Source: Anaerolineales bacterium
GTDB lineage: Bacteria; Chloroflexota; Anaerolineae; Anaerolineales; Villigracilaceae
Reading direction: 5' to 3'
Length of the DNA: 64,000 nt
Assembly (NCBI GenBank): GCA_030583885.1
Contig: CP129480.1
Location: forward strand, 992,001 to 1,056,000
The translations under genes and the position numbers were made by a program. The stretch's first letter is position 1, and each line of letters starts with the position of its first letter. This document shows, piece after piece, positions 1 through 8,648 of this stretch. Under the pieces are notes generated by a model. It made no database searches, was not told the origin of the DNA, and was given only the letters and a program-made list of their open reading frames with translations.

Positions 1-1995
1 CGTCATACGGCGGAACGTGTCCAATTCGGCAAAGGCATGAGCAGTGAGGTGATAAAGACTGCCAAACCCATCCTGATCTCCAATATTGAGCAGGCGAATC
101 AAATGGATACTGTGGTGGTGGGCGAGGAAGGCGAAGAGACACAATCCATTATTGCCGTCCCCATGATCGTGGGCGGCAGGGCAATTGGTATGCTATCCGC
201 CCAAAGTTATCAAGCGGGTGTATATACAGAGGAGGATATGCAGGTCCTGGGGACGCTTGCAAATCAAGCCATCGTTGCCATTCAAAATGGACGCCTGTTT
301 GCGGAAACACAGAACCTCGCCTCTCAACTTGAGAGGCGCGTTGTGGAACGCACTGCCCAGTTGCAGCGTGAACAACAGAACACCGAGACGCTTCTGCGAA
401 TCCTCACGGAAGTTTCATCCAGCCTCGATCTGGACCGCGCATTGAACCGTACACTGTCACTGCTTAATGAAGCCATTGGTGCGGAACAGGGCACCATTTT
501 GCTTCTGCATGCAGAGGATAATCTTTTGCATTACCGTGCAGGCTACGGTTACCTTTCAGACCGTTCAGCACCCGGTGGACGCGGCTTTACATTGAAAGTC
601 GGTGAGGGACTTGCCGGCTGGGTGGTAAAACATCGGGAGGCGGTTCTTGTGGATGACCTGCACAAGGATCCGCGCTGGGTACGGAGTACAACCGCCGGGC
701 GGGATCATCGCAGCAATATCACCGTGCCGATGTTGGTTGGCGAGGATGTGATCGGTGTGTTGATGGTTTTCCACCGCACGGAAAATTTCTTTAGCCCCGA
801 AATGCTTGTCCTTATCAAAGCCATTGCAGGCCAGGTGGCTGTGGCCATTAACAATGCGCACCTCTACGAATTGATCCGCGATCAGGCTGAACGTCTCGGC
901 GTCATGCTCCGCAAGGAACAGGAGGAAGCCAGCCGTTCGCAGGCCATCCTCGAAGCCGTCGCAGACGGCGTGCTTGTGACAGGTACGGATAACCGTATTA
1001 CCTTTGTCAACTCATCCACCGAAGGCATCCTTGCCGTGGAGAGTGTGCGCCTGCTTGGTAATTCATTGGAAAAGGTTGGCGGGCTGTTCGGCACAGCCGC
1101 GTCTTCATGGACTGAAACCATTCGCCGCTGGTCTGAGGACCCTGCCTCCCACCAGCCCGGCGATACATATGCCGAGCAGTTGGAACTGGAGAATAAGCGT
1201 ATTGTGCTTGTCCACCTTGCGCCGGTCATCCTGCAAGAGGATTTTCTTGGGACGGTATCCATATTCCGTGATATTACGCACGAGGTTGAAGTGGACCGCC
1301 TGAAATCTGAATTTGTGGCGACCGTCAGTCATGAACTCCGCACGCCGATGACCGCCATCAAGGGATACGTGGATATTCTAACGATGGGTGCGGCGGGTGC
1401 ATTAACCGAAAATCAAATGCACTTCCTTGAGATCGTGCGCGGGAACATTGACCGCCTGAATATCCTTGTCGGTGACTTGCTGGATATCTCGCGCATCGAA
1501 GCAGGGCGTGTCACACTTAACTCACAGCCTGTAGACTTGCACGGGATTGCCGAGGATGTGGTTGCCGAAACCCTGCGCCGTTCCCAAACCGAGAACAAAC
1601 CGATGGCACTTTCCATCGAAGCATCCAAGGATTTGCCCCCGGTCATCGGCGATAGCGACCGTGTGCGCCAGATTTTGGGCAGCCTTGTGGACAATGCCTT
1701 CAATTACACGCCTGCGAGTGGGACCATCCATGTCAATATCCAACATATGAACGGTGAGGTGCAGGTGGATATTCAGGATAATGGTGTTGGCATTCCCCCT
1801 GAGGATCAGGAGCGCATCTTTGACCGTTTCTTCCGCGGTGAAAATCCCCTCGTTCTCGCCACCCCTGGAACTGGTCTTGGACTTCCAATAGTCCGCCAGT
1901 TGGTTGAAATGCACAATGGACGCATCTGGATGAAAAGCACGGGTGTGCCGGGCAATGGAAGCACCTTTTCCTTCACCCTGCCCATCCAGAAATAA
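1..1995 (+). CDS. Sensor histidine kinase, GAF-GAF-PAS-HisKA-HATPase (5' end outside window)
   Basis: The frame is open from base 1, and the codons before the first ATG (37) continue a GAF fold, so the true start lies upstream of the window. Counted from that ATG, the end of one GAF domain (to about residue 85), a coiled coil (about 88-125), a second GAF (about 125-275), a PAS (about 300-420), HisKA (about 425-490) and HATPase_c (about 535-650) follow. The phospho-acceptor His is in SHELRTPM (codon 1330-1332). The N box is DNAFNY, and the G boxes are DNGVGIP and GTGLGLP. No membrane segment is visible in the part seen, so it is probably a cytosolic sensor. The receiver gene 10 bases downstream is its likely partner. 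The ligand is unknown. Confidence 0.93.
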   Translation, partial: RHTAERVQFGKGMSSEVIKTAKPILISNIEQANQMDTVVVGEEGEETQSIIAVPMIVGGRAIGMLSAQSYQAGVYTEEDMQVLGTLANQAIVAIQNGRLFAETQNLASQLERRVVERTAQLQREQQNTETLLRILTEVSSSLDLDRALNRTLSLLNEAIGAEQGTILLLHAEDNLLHYRAGYGYLSDRSAPGGRGFTLKVGEGLAGWVVKHREAVLVDDLHKDPRWVRSTTAGRDHRSNITVPMLVGEDVIGVLMVFHRTENFFSPEMLVLIKAIAGQVAVAINNAHLYELIRDQAERLGVMLRKEQEEASRSQAILEAVADGVLVTGTDNRITFVNSSTEGILAVESVRLLGNSLEKVGGLFGTAASSWTETIRRWSEDPASHQPGDTYAEQLELENKRIVLVHLAPVILQEDFLGTVSIFRDITHEVEVDRLKSEFVATVSHELRTPMTAIKGYVDILTMGAAGALTENQMHFLEIVRGNIDRLNILVGDLLDISRIEAGRVTLNSQPVDLHGIAEDVVAETLRRSQTENKPMALSIEASKDLPPVIGDSDRVRQILGSLVDNAFNYTPASGTIHVNIQHMNGEVQVDIQDNGVGIPPEDQERIFDRFFRGENPLVLATPGTGLGLPIVRQLVEMHNGRIWMKSTGVPGNGSTFSFTLPIQK

Positions 1996-2005
1996 TGGAG
2001 TTTGA

Positions 2006-2380
2006 ATGGCGAGGATATTAATAGCCGAAGACGAACCCGATATTCGCGAACTGGTGGCTTTTACATTGCGCTTTGCAGGTCACGAGGTTGTAACGACTTC
2101 CAATGGAGAGGAAGCTCTGCAGCAGGCATCCCATATCATCCCGGATATTATTCTGATGGATGTACGGATGCCTCGCATGACAGGCTACGATGCCTGCCGC
2201 GCGATGAAGGCCGACCCCGCCTTAAGGAATATCCCGGTTGTTTTTCTTTCAGCCAAGGGACAGGATTCGGAAATTCAAACCGGGCTGGATGCAGGCGCGG
2301 AGGAATACTTGCTTAAACCTTTCGCCCCCAACCAGCTTACGGAGCGCGTAAAAGCGATCCTAATAAAATTTGGAAAATAA
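2006..2380 (+). CDS. Single-domain response regulator (CheY-like)
   Basis: This 124-residue protein is one receiver domain with no output domain. The acidic pair is E8-D9, the phospho-acceptor is D52 (LMDVRMP), the switch Ser is S82 and the conserved Lys is K104 (LLKPF). It starts 10 bases after the kinase stop, so the two are almost certainly co-transcribed and form a phosphorelay pair. Having no DNA-binding domain, it must act through protein contacts or as a phosphate relay. Confidence 0.93.
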   Translation: MARILIAEDEPDIRELVAFTLRFAGHEVVTTSNGEEALQQASHIIPDIILMDVRMPRMTGYDACRAMKADPALRNIPVVFLSAKGQDSEIQTGLDAGAEEYLLKPFAPNQLTERVKAILIKFGK

Positions 2381-2386
2381 ATGTAA

Positions 2387-3175
2387 ATGAGCGCGATCAT
2401 ACTTGACGGTTCGATGGTGCATTACGAGGCGTTGGGGCGCGGGCGTCCCATTGTCTTTCTGCACGGCTGGGTCGGCTCATGGCGTTACTGGATCAACGCC
2501 ATGCAGGTCGCATCCACATCGTTCCGCGCCTACGCGCTCGACCTCTTCGGTTTTGGTGATACCACCCGCGACCCCCTGCGTTATTCCCTCGATCAACAGG
2601 CAGGCCTTGTCAATCGCTTTCTTGAAGAAATGGGGATCGGCAAGGTCGCTCTTGTCGGTCACGACCTCGGCGCATTGGTCGGGCTTTCCTTCATTAAAGA
2701 ATGGCCCCGAAGCGTGGACCGCATGATGATGATCAACTGCCCGCTTGAGTATGATTCGCTCAACGCCCGGATGCGGACCGCCCCCGCGACTGAACTCGTT
2801 GACTGGCTTGCATCCCGCACGCCGGAAGCCATTGCCGCCCTCTCCGACGCCTCCAAAGTGGACCCGCGGGCTGTTTCTATTTCAATGGCAGGGCTTCAGG
2901 CGAATAACCTTTTTGCGAGCATCAGCACCCTCGGAATCCCCGGTTTGTTCGTATATGGAACCAATAACCCCGCCGTCACTCTACCATCCCAGGAAAAGGC
3001 AAATGCCCTGCCCCTTCACATGCATCAGATCATCCTTGAAGGCGCGGGACATTTTCCAATGATAGATAACCCCACCCAATTCAACCGCCTGTTGACAGAT
3101 TTCCTCGCCCTGGATTCTGGGGCGAGTCCGCGCGAACTGCAAATGAAGGAAGAGTGGAAGCGCAGAGTCCGCTAA
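2387..3175 (+). CDS. Alpha/beta hydrolase with Asp nucleophile (epoxide hydrolase / dehalogenase type)
   Basis: This is a 262-residue alpha/beta hydrolase. The oxyanion motif HGW is at residues 26-28. The nucleophile elbow reads G-H-D-L-G, which places Asp93 where esterases have Ser. The catalytic His is in the late GAGHFP motif. An Asp nucleophile is typical of epoxide hydrolases, haloalkane dehalogenases and fluoroacetate dehalogenases (family knowledge); the substrate is inferred only to that level. It begins 6 bases after the receiver gene and ends just before a terminator, so it is the last gene of the kinase-receiver operon. Confidence 0.85.
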   Translation: MSAIILDGSMVHYEALGRGRPIVFLHGWVGSWRYWINAMQVASTSFRAYALDLFGFGDTTRDPLRYSLDQQAGLVNRFLEEMGIGKVALVGHDLGALVGLSFIKEWPRSVDRMMMINCPLEYDSLNARMRTAPATELVDWLASRTPEAIAALSDASKVDPRAVSISMAGLQANNLFASISTLGIPGLFVYGTNNPAVTLPSQEKANALPLHMHQIILEGAGHFPMIDNPTQFNRLLTDFLALDSGASPRELQMKEEWKRRVR

Positions 3176-3177
3176 AC

Positions 3178-3209
3178 GGGCGGTGACTAGGATCACTGCC
3201 CTGTTTTTT
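3178..3209 (+). terminator. Rho-independent terminator of the kinase-receiver-hydrolase operon
   Basis: The hairpin pairs GGGCGGTGA with TCACTGCCC around the loop CTAGGA, with one mismatch, and runs into a T-rich tail (TGTTTTTT). It sits two bases after the hydrolase stop and just ahead of the thiamine operon promoter. Confidence 0.85.
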
Positions 3210-3254
3210 GATGGGTGAATTTCTCTTGACATTCACCCATCCCGGTCATATACT
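3210..3254 (+). promoter_or_regulatory. Promoter of the thiamine operon with an inverted repeat across the -35 box
   Basis: The -35 box TTGACA (3226-3231) and the -10 box TATACT (3249-3254) are separated by exactly 17 bases, which predicts transcription from about 3261. An 11-base perfect inverted repeat, GATGGGTGAAT (3210-3220) and ATTCACCCATC (3231-3241), brackets the -35 box. It could be an operator for an unknown repressor, or simply a secondary hairpin. Confidence 0.8.
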
Positions 3255-3267
3255 CGCTTTACAACTG

Positions 3268-3352
3268 AACGGGGAGCCTGCCTGGCAGGCTGAGAGGAGC
3301 ATTGATTTGCTCGACCCGCATCACCTGATCTGGTTAATGCCAGCGGAGGGAT
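3268..3352 (+). promoter_or_regulatory. TPP riboswitch aptamer (THI element)
   Basis: The conserved aptamer blocks occur in order: GGGGAGCC (3271 on), CTGAGAGG (3290 on), GACCC (3313 on), ACCTGATCTGGTTAATGCC (3323 on) and GCGGAGGGA (3343 on). They lie just after a strong promoter and upstream of thiN and a thiamine-type ABC transporter, exactly the genes this RNA normally controls. Binding of thiamine pyrophosphate is expected to lower expression. Confidence 0.95.
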
Positions 3353-3366
3353 TTTCCATACGTATG

Positions 3367-3438
3367 CAAACATCCTCCGCTCGGAGGATGTGTTTGTTTA
3401 TGTCATTGCCGGGAAGCGCTCTCATCCTTCATGAAGGA
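3367..3438 (+). promoter_or_regulatory. Expression platform of the TPP riboswitch
   Basis: A stem pairs CAAACATCCTCCG (3367-3379) with CGGAGGATGTGTTTG (3382-3396, one bulge). Its left arm could also pair with the GCGGAGGG block at the aptamer's 3' edge, which would couple it to ligand binding. Downstream, a perfect 14-base palindrome TCCTTCATGAAGGA (3426-3439) contains the AAGGA ribosome binding site of thiN, so folding would hide the site. No long U-run follows the first stem, which favours control of translation over termination. Confidence 0.6.
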
Positions 3439-3443
3439 AGAAA

Positions 3444-4097
3444 ATGTCTGGAATAATTATTTTTACCAACGGCGAACTGCTTGACTTGGAAAAAGCCCGT
3501 GCCCTCATAAAACCGGACGACATCATCATCTGCGCGGACGGAGGCACACGCCATGCTCTTGCGCTGGGGCTCACCCCCAACTTCATCATTGGTGATATGG
3601 ATTCATTGCCTGTGAATTTCGACCACTTAACTTTTAACGGTGAAATGATCCTGTTCCCAAAAGATAAAAATGAAACCGACCTCGAGCTTGCGATTCAACA
3701 TGCCTTGACCCTCGACCCCGGGCAGATCCTCATCCTCGGCGCGCTTGGCGGGCGTATGGACCAAACCCTGGCCAACATCACCTTGCTCTCCATCCCGCAA
3801 CTTGCAGCCTGTACCATCAAACTCGCCGACGGTGTGGAGGAAATTTTCTTTTGCAGAGACCAGGCCAATGTTGAAGGGCGGAGCGGAGACATCGTCTCCT
3901 TGATTCCCTGGCAGGGGAAAGTCACAGGCGTATGTACCGAAAACCTTCGCTGGCACCTTCATTACGAAACACTTTTTCCAGACAAAACCCGCGGCATCAG
4001 CAACGAAATGACCGCTAAGACCGCATCTGTTCGAATCGCATCAGGCTTATTGCTCGTCATCCACCGAATTCAAGACCGATCACTGTTCACTGATTAA
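3444..4097 (+). CDS. thiN: Thiamine pyrophosphokinase
   Basis: This cytosolic enzyme of 217 residues transfers pyrophosphate from ATP to thiamine to give TPP. The family motifs are all present: DGGTRHA near residue 33, GDMDSLP near 50, KDKNETDLE near 73 and GALGGRMDQTLANI near 98. Length is normal for bacterial ThiN. The start has an AAGGAAG ribosome binding site six bases upstream. It is the first gene behind the TPP riboswitch, and its stop overlaps a possible upstream ATG of the next gene. Together with the transporter behind it, the operon imports thiamine and converts it to cofactor. Confidence 0.95.
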   Translation: MSGIIIFTNGELLDLEKARALIKPDDIIICADGGTRHALALGLTPNFIIGDMDSLPVNFDHLTFNGEMILFPKDKNETDLELAIQHALTLDPGQILILGALGGRMDQTLANITLLSIPQLAACTIKLADGVEEIFFCRDQANVEGRSGDIVSLIPWQGKVTGVCTENLRWHLHYETLFPDKTRGISNEMTAKTASVRIASGLLLVIHRIQDRSLFTD

Positions 4098-4117
4098 TGA
4101 TAACAAAAGGATTTTGC

Positions 4118-5155
4118 ATGAAAAATTCACTCATTTTACTTTTCAGCCTGTGTCTTTTGCTTTCCGCCTGTGCACCCGCATCAACCCGGCCCGCGACCCT
4201 GACTGTGATGACTCACGACTCCTTTGCCATCAGCGAGGAGATTGTGAGATCGTTTGAAGAAGCGAATCATGCAAAGGTTTCGTTCCTGCAAAGCGGCGAC
4301 GCAGGTTCCGTGCTCAATCAGGCCATCCTTACAAAAGATGCGCCGCTCGCGGACGTGCTTTTTGGCGTGGACAACACCTTCCTCTCCCGCGCATTGGATG
4401 CCGATATTTTCGAAGCCCATCGATCCCCCGCCTTAAATGATGTTCCCTCTGAATTCGTTATTGATAAAACCTATCGCGCCCTGCCCGTGGACTATGGGGA
4501 TGTGTGCATCAACTACGACAAAAAATATTTTGCAGATAATCATTTGTCCATACCGCACTCCTTTGAAGATTTGGCAAAGCCCGAATACAAAGATCTGCTC
4601 GTGGTGGAAAATCCCGCCACATCATCGCCCGGTCTGGCATTTATGCTTGCCACACGTGCCTACTTCGGTGACGGATTTCTCGAGTATTGGCAAAGCTTGA
4701 AAGAAAATGGTGTTGTGGTTGTGGACGGCTGGGAGACGGCCTACTACACCAACTTCTCGGCCTCTTCCGGCAGAGGACCCCAGCCCATGGTCGTTTCGTA
4801 CGCATCCAGCCCGGCTGCGGAAGTATTCTTCGCCGCCGAGCCGTTGACCGAATCCCCAACGGGTTCCATCGTTGCCTCGGGCATGTGCTTCCGCCAGATC
4901 GAATTTGTCGGCGTTCTCAAAAACGGAAAAAATCGCGAACTCGCCGAAAAATTTGTGGACTTTATACTGGGCAAACCATTCCAGGAGGATATGCCGTTGA
5001 ATATGTTTGTCTATCCTGTCAACAAAACCGCTCAACTGCCTGATGTGTTCGTTCAACACGCACAAGTCGCTGACCAACCCGCGTTGCTCCCCTTTGATGA
5101 AATCGCCGCCAACCGCGACCCGTGGATTGAAGCGTGGACAGAAGTAATGAAGTAG
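4118..5155 (+). CDS. thiB: Thiamine ABC transporter substrate-binding lipoprotein
   Basis: The 345-residue protein begins with a lipoprotein signal (hydrophobic stretch then LSAC, Cys near residue 19), so the mature protein should be lipid-anchored outside the membrane. Segments typical of ThiB/TbpA are visible: THDSFA, DVLFGVDNTFL, PVDYGDVCINYDKKY, TSSPGLAFML, DGWETAYY, VVSYASSPA and FVYPVN. The start at 4118 is chosen over an in-frame ATG at 4097 because AAAAGG lies seven bases upstream and the signal peptide then begins correctly. It follows thiN and precedes the permease. Confidence 0.9.
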   Translation: MKNSLILLFSLCLLLSACAPASTRPATLTVMTHDSFAISEEIVRSFEEANHAKVSFLQSGDAGSVLNQAILTKDAPLADVLFGVDNTFLSRALDADIFEAHRSPALNDVPSEFVIDKTYRALPVDYGDVCINYDKKYFADNHLSIPHSFEDLAKPEYKDLLVVENPATSSPGLAFMLATRAYFGDGFLEYWQSLKENGVVVVDGWETAYYTNFSASSGRGPQPMVVSYASSPAAEVFFAAEPLTESPTGSIVASGMCFRQIEFVGVLKNGKNRELAEKFVDFILGKPFQEDMPLNMFVYPVNKTAQLPDVFVQHAQVADQPALLPFDEIAANRDPWIEAWTEVMK

Positions 5156-5193
5156 GCGAGGATGTAAATGGGTATCCAGGCAGACAGGTAGAT

Positions 5194-6915
5194 ATGGACT
5201 CAAAAATAATCAATGTTCTTCACAACGCGATTACGAGGATTCGTGTCTGTCTGTCTGCATTGTTACTCCCCACGAATTCCCGCTTCGTTCTCTGGCTTGC
5301 CCCGATTTCATTTCTTGCGGTTTTCTTCTTTTACCCCCTTGTAAAAATCCTCACCCTTACCTTCGATCTTTCCACCCTTGCCGAACCAACCAACTTGCGC
5401 ATCACATACCACGCATTAAGATTTACCCTCTATCAAGCCACTCTCTCCACAATCTTAACCTTCATCCTCGGGCTGCCGTCTGCGGTCCTGTTTTCCCGCT
5501 TTGATTTTCGCGGCAAATCAATCCTGCGCGCCCTGACAGCCGTTCCCTTCATGCTCCCAACCGTGGTAGTCGCCGCTGCCTTCAACTCATTCCTTGGATC
5601 ACGCGGTCTATTTTCTTTCCTCTTTCCCCTTTCTTCCGAATTCACCACCTCCCCCAGTTTCCACTTTCTGCTTATCCTCACGGCTCATGTTTTCTACAAT
5701 ACCACCATCATTATTCGCATCGTCGGCAACGCCCTCTCCCGCCTTGATCCAAAACTGGAGCAATCCGCCCGCGTCCTTGGCGCGGATTCGTTCCAGGCGT
5801 GGCGGCATGTCATTCTGCCCTTGCTGCGTCCGTCGTTGTTCGCCGCTGCTCTGCTCGTCTTCATGTTCGACTTTACCAGTTTCGGCGTCATCCTTCTCCT
5901 GGGCGGTTCAAACTTCTCCACGCTGGAGGTGGAAATTTACATCCGCGTTTTGAAGCTCCCAGATCTCAACCTGGCAGCATTGCTTTCTGTCATTCAACTT
6001 GCTTTCACGTTGATCTTCTCGGTTCTGTACACCCGCATCATCAACCGGGTCAACACCCAGACCGCCCCGCGCTTTTCCACCGCCCGCCCTGCCAAAACCA
6101 TCAGAGAAAAAATCTTTGTTGTAACACTCCGTCTTTTGCTTTCCGCCTTCTTCCTTTTCCCTCTCGTCTCGCTTCCCATTCGTTCCTTTGCCCGTCTCGA
6201 AGCGGATCGTGGTCAGCGTGCAGAAATTCAATACGGACTTACAACCGATTACTATAGGGAACTTTTTATCAATCGGCGCGGCTCGTTGTTTTACGTCCCG
6301 CCTGTGCAGGCCGCCCTGAACTCGCTTGGGTATGCAGGCATCACGGTTTTGCTTTCGCTCGCCCTTGGCTATCCCGCCGCCTATGCGCTTGCCAAACCTG
6401 CCAGGCTTGAGAAATTTCTAGACCCCTTCATCATGCTGCCCCTCGGCTCATCCGCTGTCATGCTTGGTCTTGGATTCATCCTCTCGTTTGGCCGCGCCCT
6501 TGCTTCGCCGTTCTTTGTGCCCATTGCGCACTCGCTCATTGCTTTGCCTTTTGTCATTCGGACATTACAGCCCGCACTTGCCTCCATCCCCGAACAGCTG
6601 CGCCAGGCAGCATCCATGCTGGGCGCATCGCCCTTCCGTGTTTGGCAGACTGTGGATTTTCCCATCCTCTCCCGCGCCACATTGAGCGCCGCCACGTTCG
6701 CTTTCACGGTTTCGCTTGGCGAGTTCGGCGCAACACTTCTTATCACCCGCCCCGAATATCCCACCATTCCGATTGCCATCCAACGCTTCCTCTCCCAGCC
6801 CGGCGGCCTCAATTATGGTCAGGCGATGGCAATGGCGACCGTGCTCATGGTTCTCACCACACTTGCCATATTGTTCATTGAAAAGCTGCGCCTGTCCAGT
6901 TCTGGAGAATTCTAA
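5194..6915 (+). CDS. thiP: Thiamine ABC transporter permease (two fused halves)
   Basis: About 573 residues form two homologous membrane halves, as in ThiP and related iron permeases. Each half carries an EAA loop that docks the ATPase: SARVLGADSFQAWRHVILP in the first and RQAASMLGASPFRVWQTVD in the second. About twelve hydrophobic segments are visible. The start is uncertain: an ATG at 5134 would overlap thiB by 22 bases, whereas 5194 avoids overlap and puts a short polar leader before the first membrane segment. The stop (TAA at 6913-6915) shares its last base with the ATPase start. Confidence 0.88.
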   Translation: MDSKIINVLHNAITRIRVCLSALLLPTNSRFVLWLAPISFLAVFFFYPLVKILTLTFDLSTLAEPTNLRITYHALRFTLYQATLSTILTFILGLPSAVLFSRFDFRGKSILRALTAVPFMLPTVVVAAAFNSFLGSRGLFSFLFPLSSEFTTSPSFHFLLILTAHVFYNTTIIIRIVGNALSRLDPKLEQSARVLGADSFQAWRHVILPLLRPSLFAAALLVFMFDFTSFGVILLLGGSNFSTLEVEIYIRVLKLPDLNLAALLSVIQLAFTLIFSVLYTRIINRVNTQTAPRFSTARPAKTIREKIFVVTLRLLLSAFFLFPLVSLPIRSFARLEADRGQRAEIQYGLTTDYYRELFINRRGSLFYVPPVQAALNSLGYAGITVLLSLALGYPAAYALAKPARLEKFLDPFIMLPLGSSAVMLGLGFILSFGRALASPFFVPIAHSLIALPFVIRTLQPALASIPEQLRQAASMLGASPFRVWQTVDFPILSRATLSAATFAFTVSLGEFGATLLITRPEYPTIPIAIQRFLSQPGGLNYGQAMAMATVLMVLTTLAILFIEKLRLSSSGEF

Positions 6916-7904
6916 TGCTCGAACTCAGGGATATCGTAAAATCCTACCAGGGCAAACCGCTCCTGCGCGGCATCTCCTTCACTGTTGCAGAAGGGGAGAC
7001 GATTTGTTTGCTTGGCGCGTCAGGCAGCGGCAAATCAACGATCTTGAGGATTATTTCCGGATTGGAGTTTCCTGAAAGTGGACATCTCCTCTTCAACAAC
7101 ATTGACCTTGCCCGCACAGCGCCTCATCTCCGCGACTTTGGCCTGGTCTTTCAAGACTATGGGCTTTTTCCTCACCTGAATGTTTTTGAAAACGTTGCCT
7201 TCGGCTTGAAGATGCGCAGCCTTCCAACAGATACCATCCAGCTGCGCGTAGCCGCTCTTCTGGAGCAAATCAATTTGACGGGGTTCGAGAAGCGCAACGT
7301 GACAGACCTCTCTGGCGGCGAGCAGCAGCGTATTGCATTGGCGCGCGCCCTTGCCCCCCAGCCCCGCCTGCTCATGTTTGATGAACCCCTCGGCGCGTTG
7401 GACAGAGCCATGAAGGAAGACCTGCTCAACGAATTGCGGATGATTCTGCATACAACAAAGATCCCTGCCATTTACGTCACGCACGATCAGGAGGAGGCCT
7501 TTACCATTGCGGATCGCATTTTGGTACTGCATGAAGGTGTAATTGTCCGCGCTGGAACACCTGATGAGCTTTGGAAGAATCCAGAGTCTGCAGTCGTGGC
7601 TAAATTCCTGGGGGTCGGGAATGTGATCGAGGGGGAGGTGATTTCAAAAGATAAAGTCAAAACGGAATTTGGTGTATATTCCTTGATTTGCAAGCACAGG
7701 CATGGAGCCGGTGAAAAGGTTTCCGTGTTGATACATGCCGAGGAGGATGGCGGGGATGAGATTCGACTCATGGTGGAGGATGTGATTTTTAAGCGGGACC
7801 AGTTTGAGGTCAAAGGAAGAGGCGGGCTTGTCATCCGCATGAAAGATGCGCCGAAGATCGGCGACAACATTCCAATACGGGTCCAGGTAAAATGCCTCAC
7901 ATGA
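6915..7904 (+). CDS. thiQ: Thiamine ABC transporter ATP-binding protein
   Basis: The 329-residue ATPase has Walker A GASGSGKST (34-42), a Q-loop in VFQDYG, the signature LSGGEQQRIALARAL, Walker B LLMFDEPLGALD and the switch His in YVTHDQEEAF. A C-terminal extension (about 240-329) looks like a TOBE-type domain, so it is longer than E. coli ThiQ and resembles iron/sulfate-type importers. The substrate assignment rests on the riboswitch and on the adjacent thiamine-binding protein, not on the ATPase itself. Confidence 0.9.
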   Translation: MLELRDIVKSYQGKPLLRGISFTVAEGETICLLGASGSGKSTILRIISGLEFPESGHLLFNNIDLARTAPHLRDFGLVFQDYGLFPHLNVFENVAFGLKMRSLPTDTIQLRVAALLEQINLTGFEKRNVTDLSGGEQQRIALARALAPQPRLLMFDEPLGALDRAMKEDLLNELRMILHTTKIPAIYVTHDQEEAFTIADRILVLHEGVIVRAGTPDELWKNPESAVVAKFLGVGNVIEGEVISKDKVKTEFGVYSLICKHRHGAGEKVSVLIHAEEDGGDEIRLMVEDVIFKRDQFEVKGRGGLVIRMKDAPKIGDNIPIRVQVKCLT

Positions 7905-8332
7905 AAGTCTTGAAGAAAAATCTTGCGGATGAAGTGACGTGGCAGTATGATGGTGTGGTTGTGAGCCGCGATGAAACTTCTGTGACGATTGAAGCGTTAT
8001 TCAATCGTGATGATCTGCCGTTTCAGAATGTCGTCTTGAAACGCAACGACCGCTTTGTGGAAACATTCTACACCGACAGGTGGTACAACATTTTTGAAAT
8101 TTTCGACCGTGATGACGGGAAATTGAAGGGACGCTATTGCAATATCAGCAAGCCCGCTGTAATCGAGACCGATACAGTTTCTTATGTGGACCTTGCCCTG
8201 GATCTATGGATATCGGCGGATGGAAAACAAACCCTGCTGGATGAGGATGAACTGGAAGCCTTGGATTTGGATGTTGCGTTGCGGAAAAAAGCGTACGAAG
8301 GCCTGCGCGAATTGCAGGCAAGGTTTAAATGA
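7901..8332 (+). CDS. DUF402 family protein
   Basis: This 143-residue protein has the DUF402 core, with DRWYNIFEIFDR, GKLKGRYCNIS and YVDLALDLWI. Some DUF402 members hydrolyse nucleoside di- or triphosphates (family knowledge); the activity here is unknown. The ATG at 7901 overlaps the thiQ stop as ATGA, typical of coupled translation, although ATG at 7892 is possible. It is the last gene under the TPP riboswitch, so a role in handling a thiamine phosphate is an open inference. Confidence 0.8.
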   Translation: MKVLKKNLADEVTWQYDGVVVSRDETSVTIEALFNRDDLPFQNVVLKRNDRFVETFYTDRWYNIFEIFDRDDGKLKGRYCNISKPAVIETDTVSYVDLALDLWISADGKQTLLDEDELEALDLDVALRKKAYEGLRELQARFK

Positions 8333-8362
8333 ATAATCCTCCGATAAACGGAGGATTATTTT
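8332..8362 (+). terminator. Terminator of the thiamine operon
   Basis: The perfect stem AATAATCCTCCG / CGGAGGATTATT with loop ATAAA begins at the last base of the DUF402 stop codon and ends in TT. It may work in both directions, since the next gene on the opposite strand ends at 8374. Confidence 0.85.
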
Positions 8363-8373
8363 GGTTGGAATGA

Positions 8374-8550
8374 TCAGATCATTTGCTGGGCAAGGCTGAG
8401 CAGGCTGTCGCCATTTTCCCACAGCCACCAGCCGCCGATTGCGCCGACACAGCAGCAGCACAGCAGGATAACAACAACGATGCCAATGATGAGTCCCTGA
8501 TTGCTCTTTTTAGGCTGCTCTTCATTGGGGGTGACGGGCATTTCGGACAT
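8374..8550 (-). CDS. Small single-pass membrane protein
   Basis: This 58-residue protein has a polar, proline- and glutamate-rich N-terminus, one membrane helix (about residues 19-38) containing four consecutive Cys, and a short tail starting at GGWWLW. The ribosome binding site AAGGAG is well placed before the ATG at 8550; a longer in-frame start (8595) has none. I do not recognise the family. The Cys cluster inside the membrane could be lipidated or bind metal, but nothing shows this. Confidence 0.6.
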   Translation of the reverse strand: MSEMPVTPNEEQPKKSNQGLIIGIVVVILLCCCCVGAIGGWWLWENGDSLLSLAQQMI

Positions 8551-8648
8551 GATTTCTTCTCCTTGTTCAAATGAATGTTTTGACGATGAATGCATGCATT
8601 ATAAACTAGAAACCTGGGCGGGTTGTGTTAACAAAAGCATCAACATTT

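Noticed and set aside
3208..3456. An 82-codon open frame ahead of thiN
   Set aside because: It lies across the promoter, TPP aptamer and expression platform; the conserved bases are those of the RNA, not of a protein.
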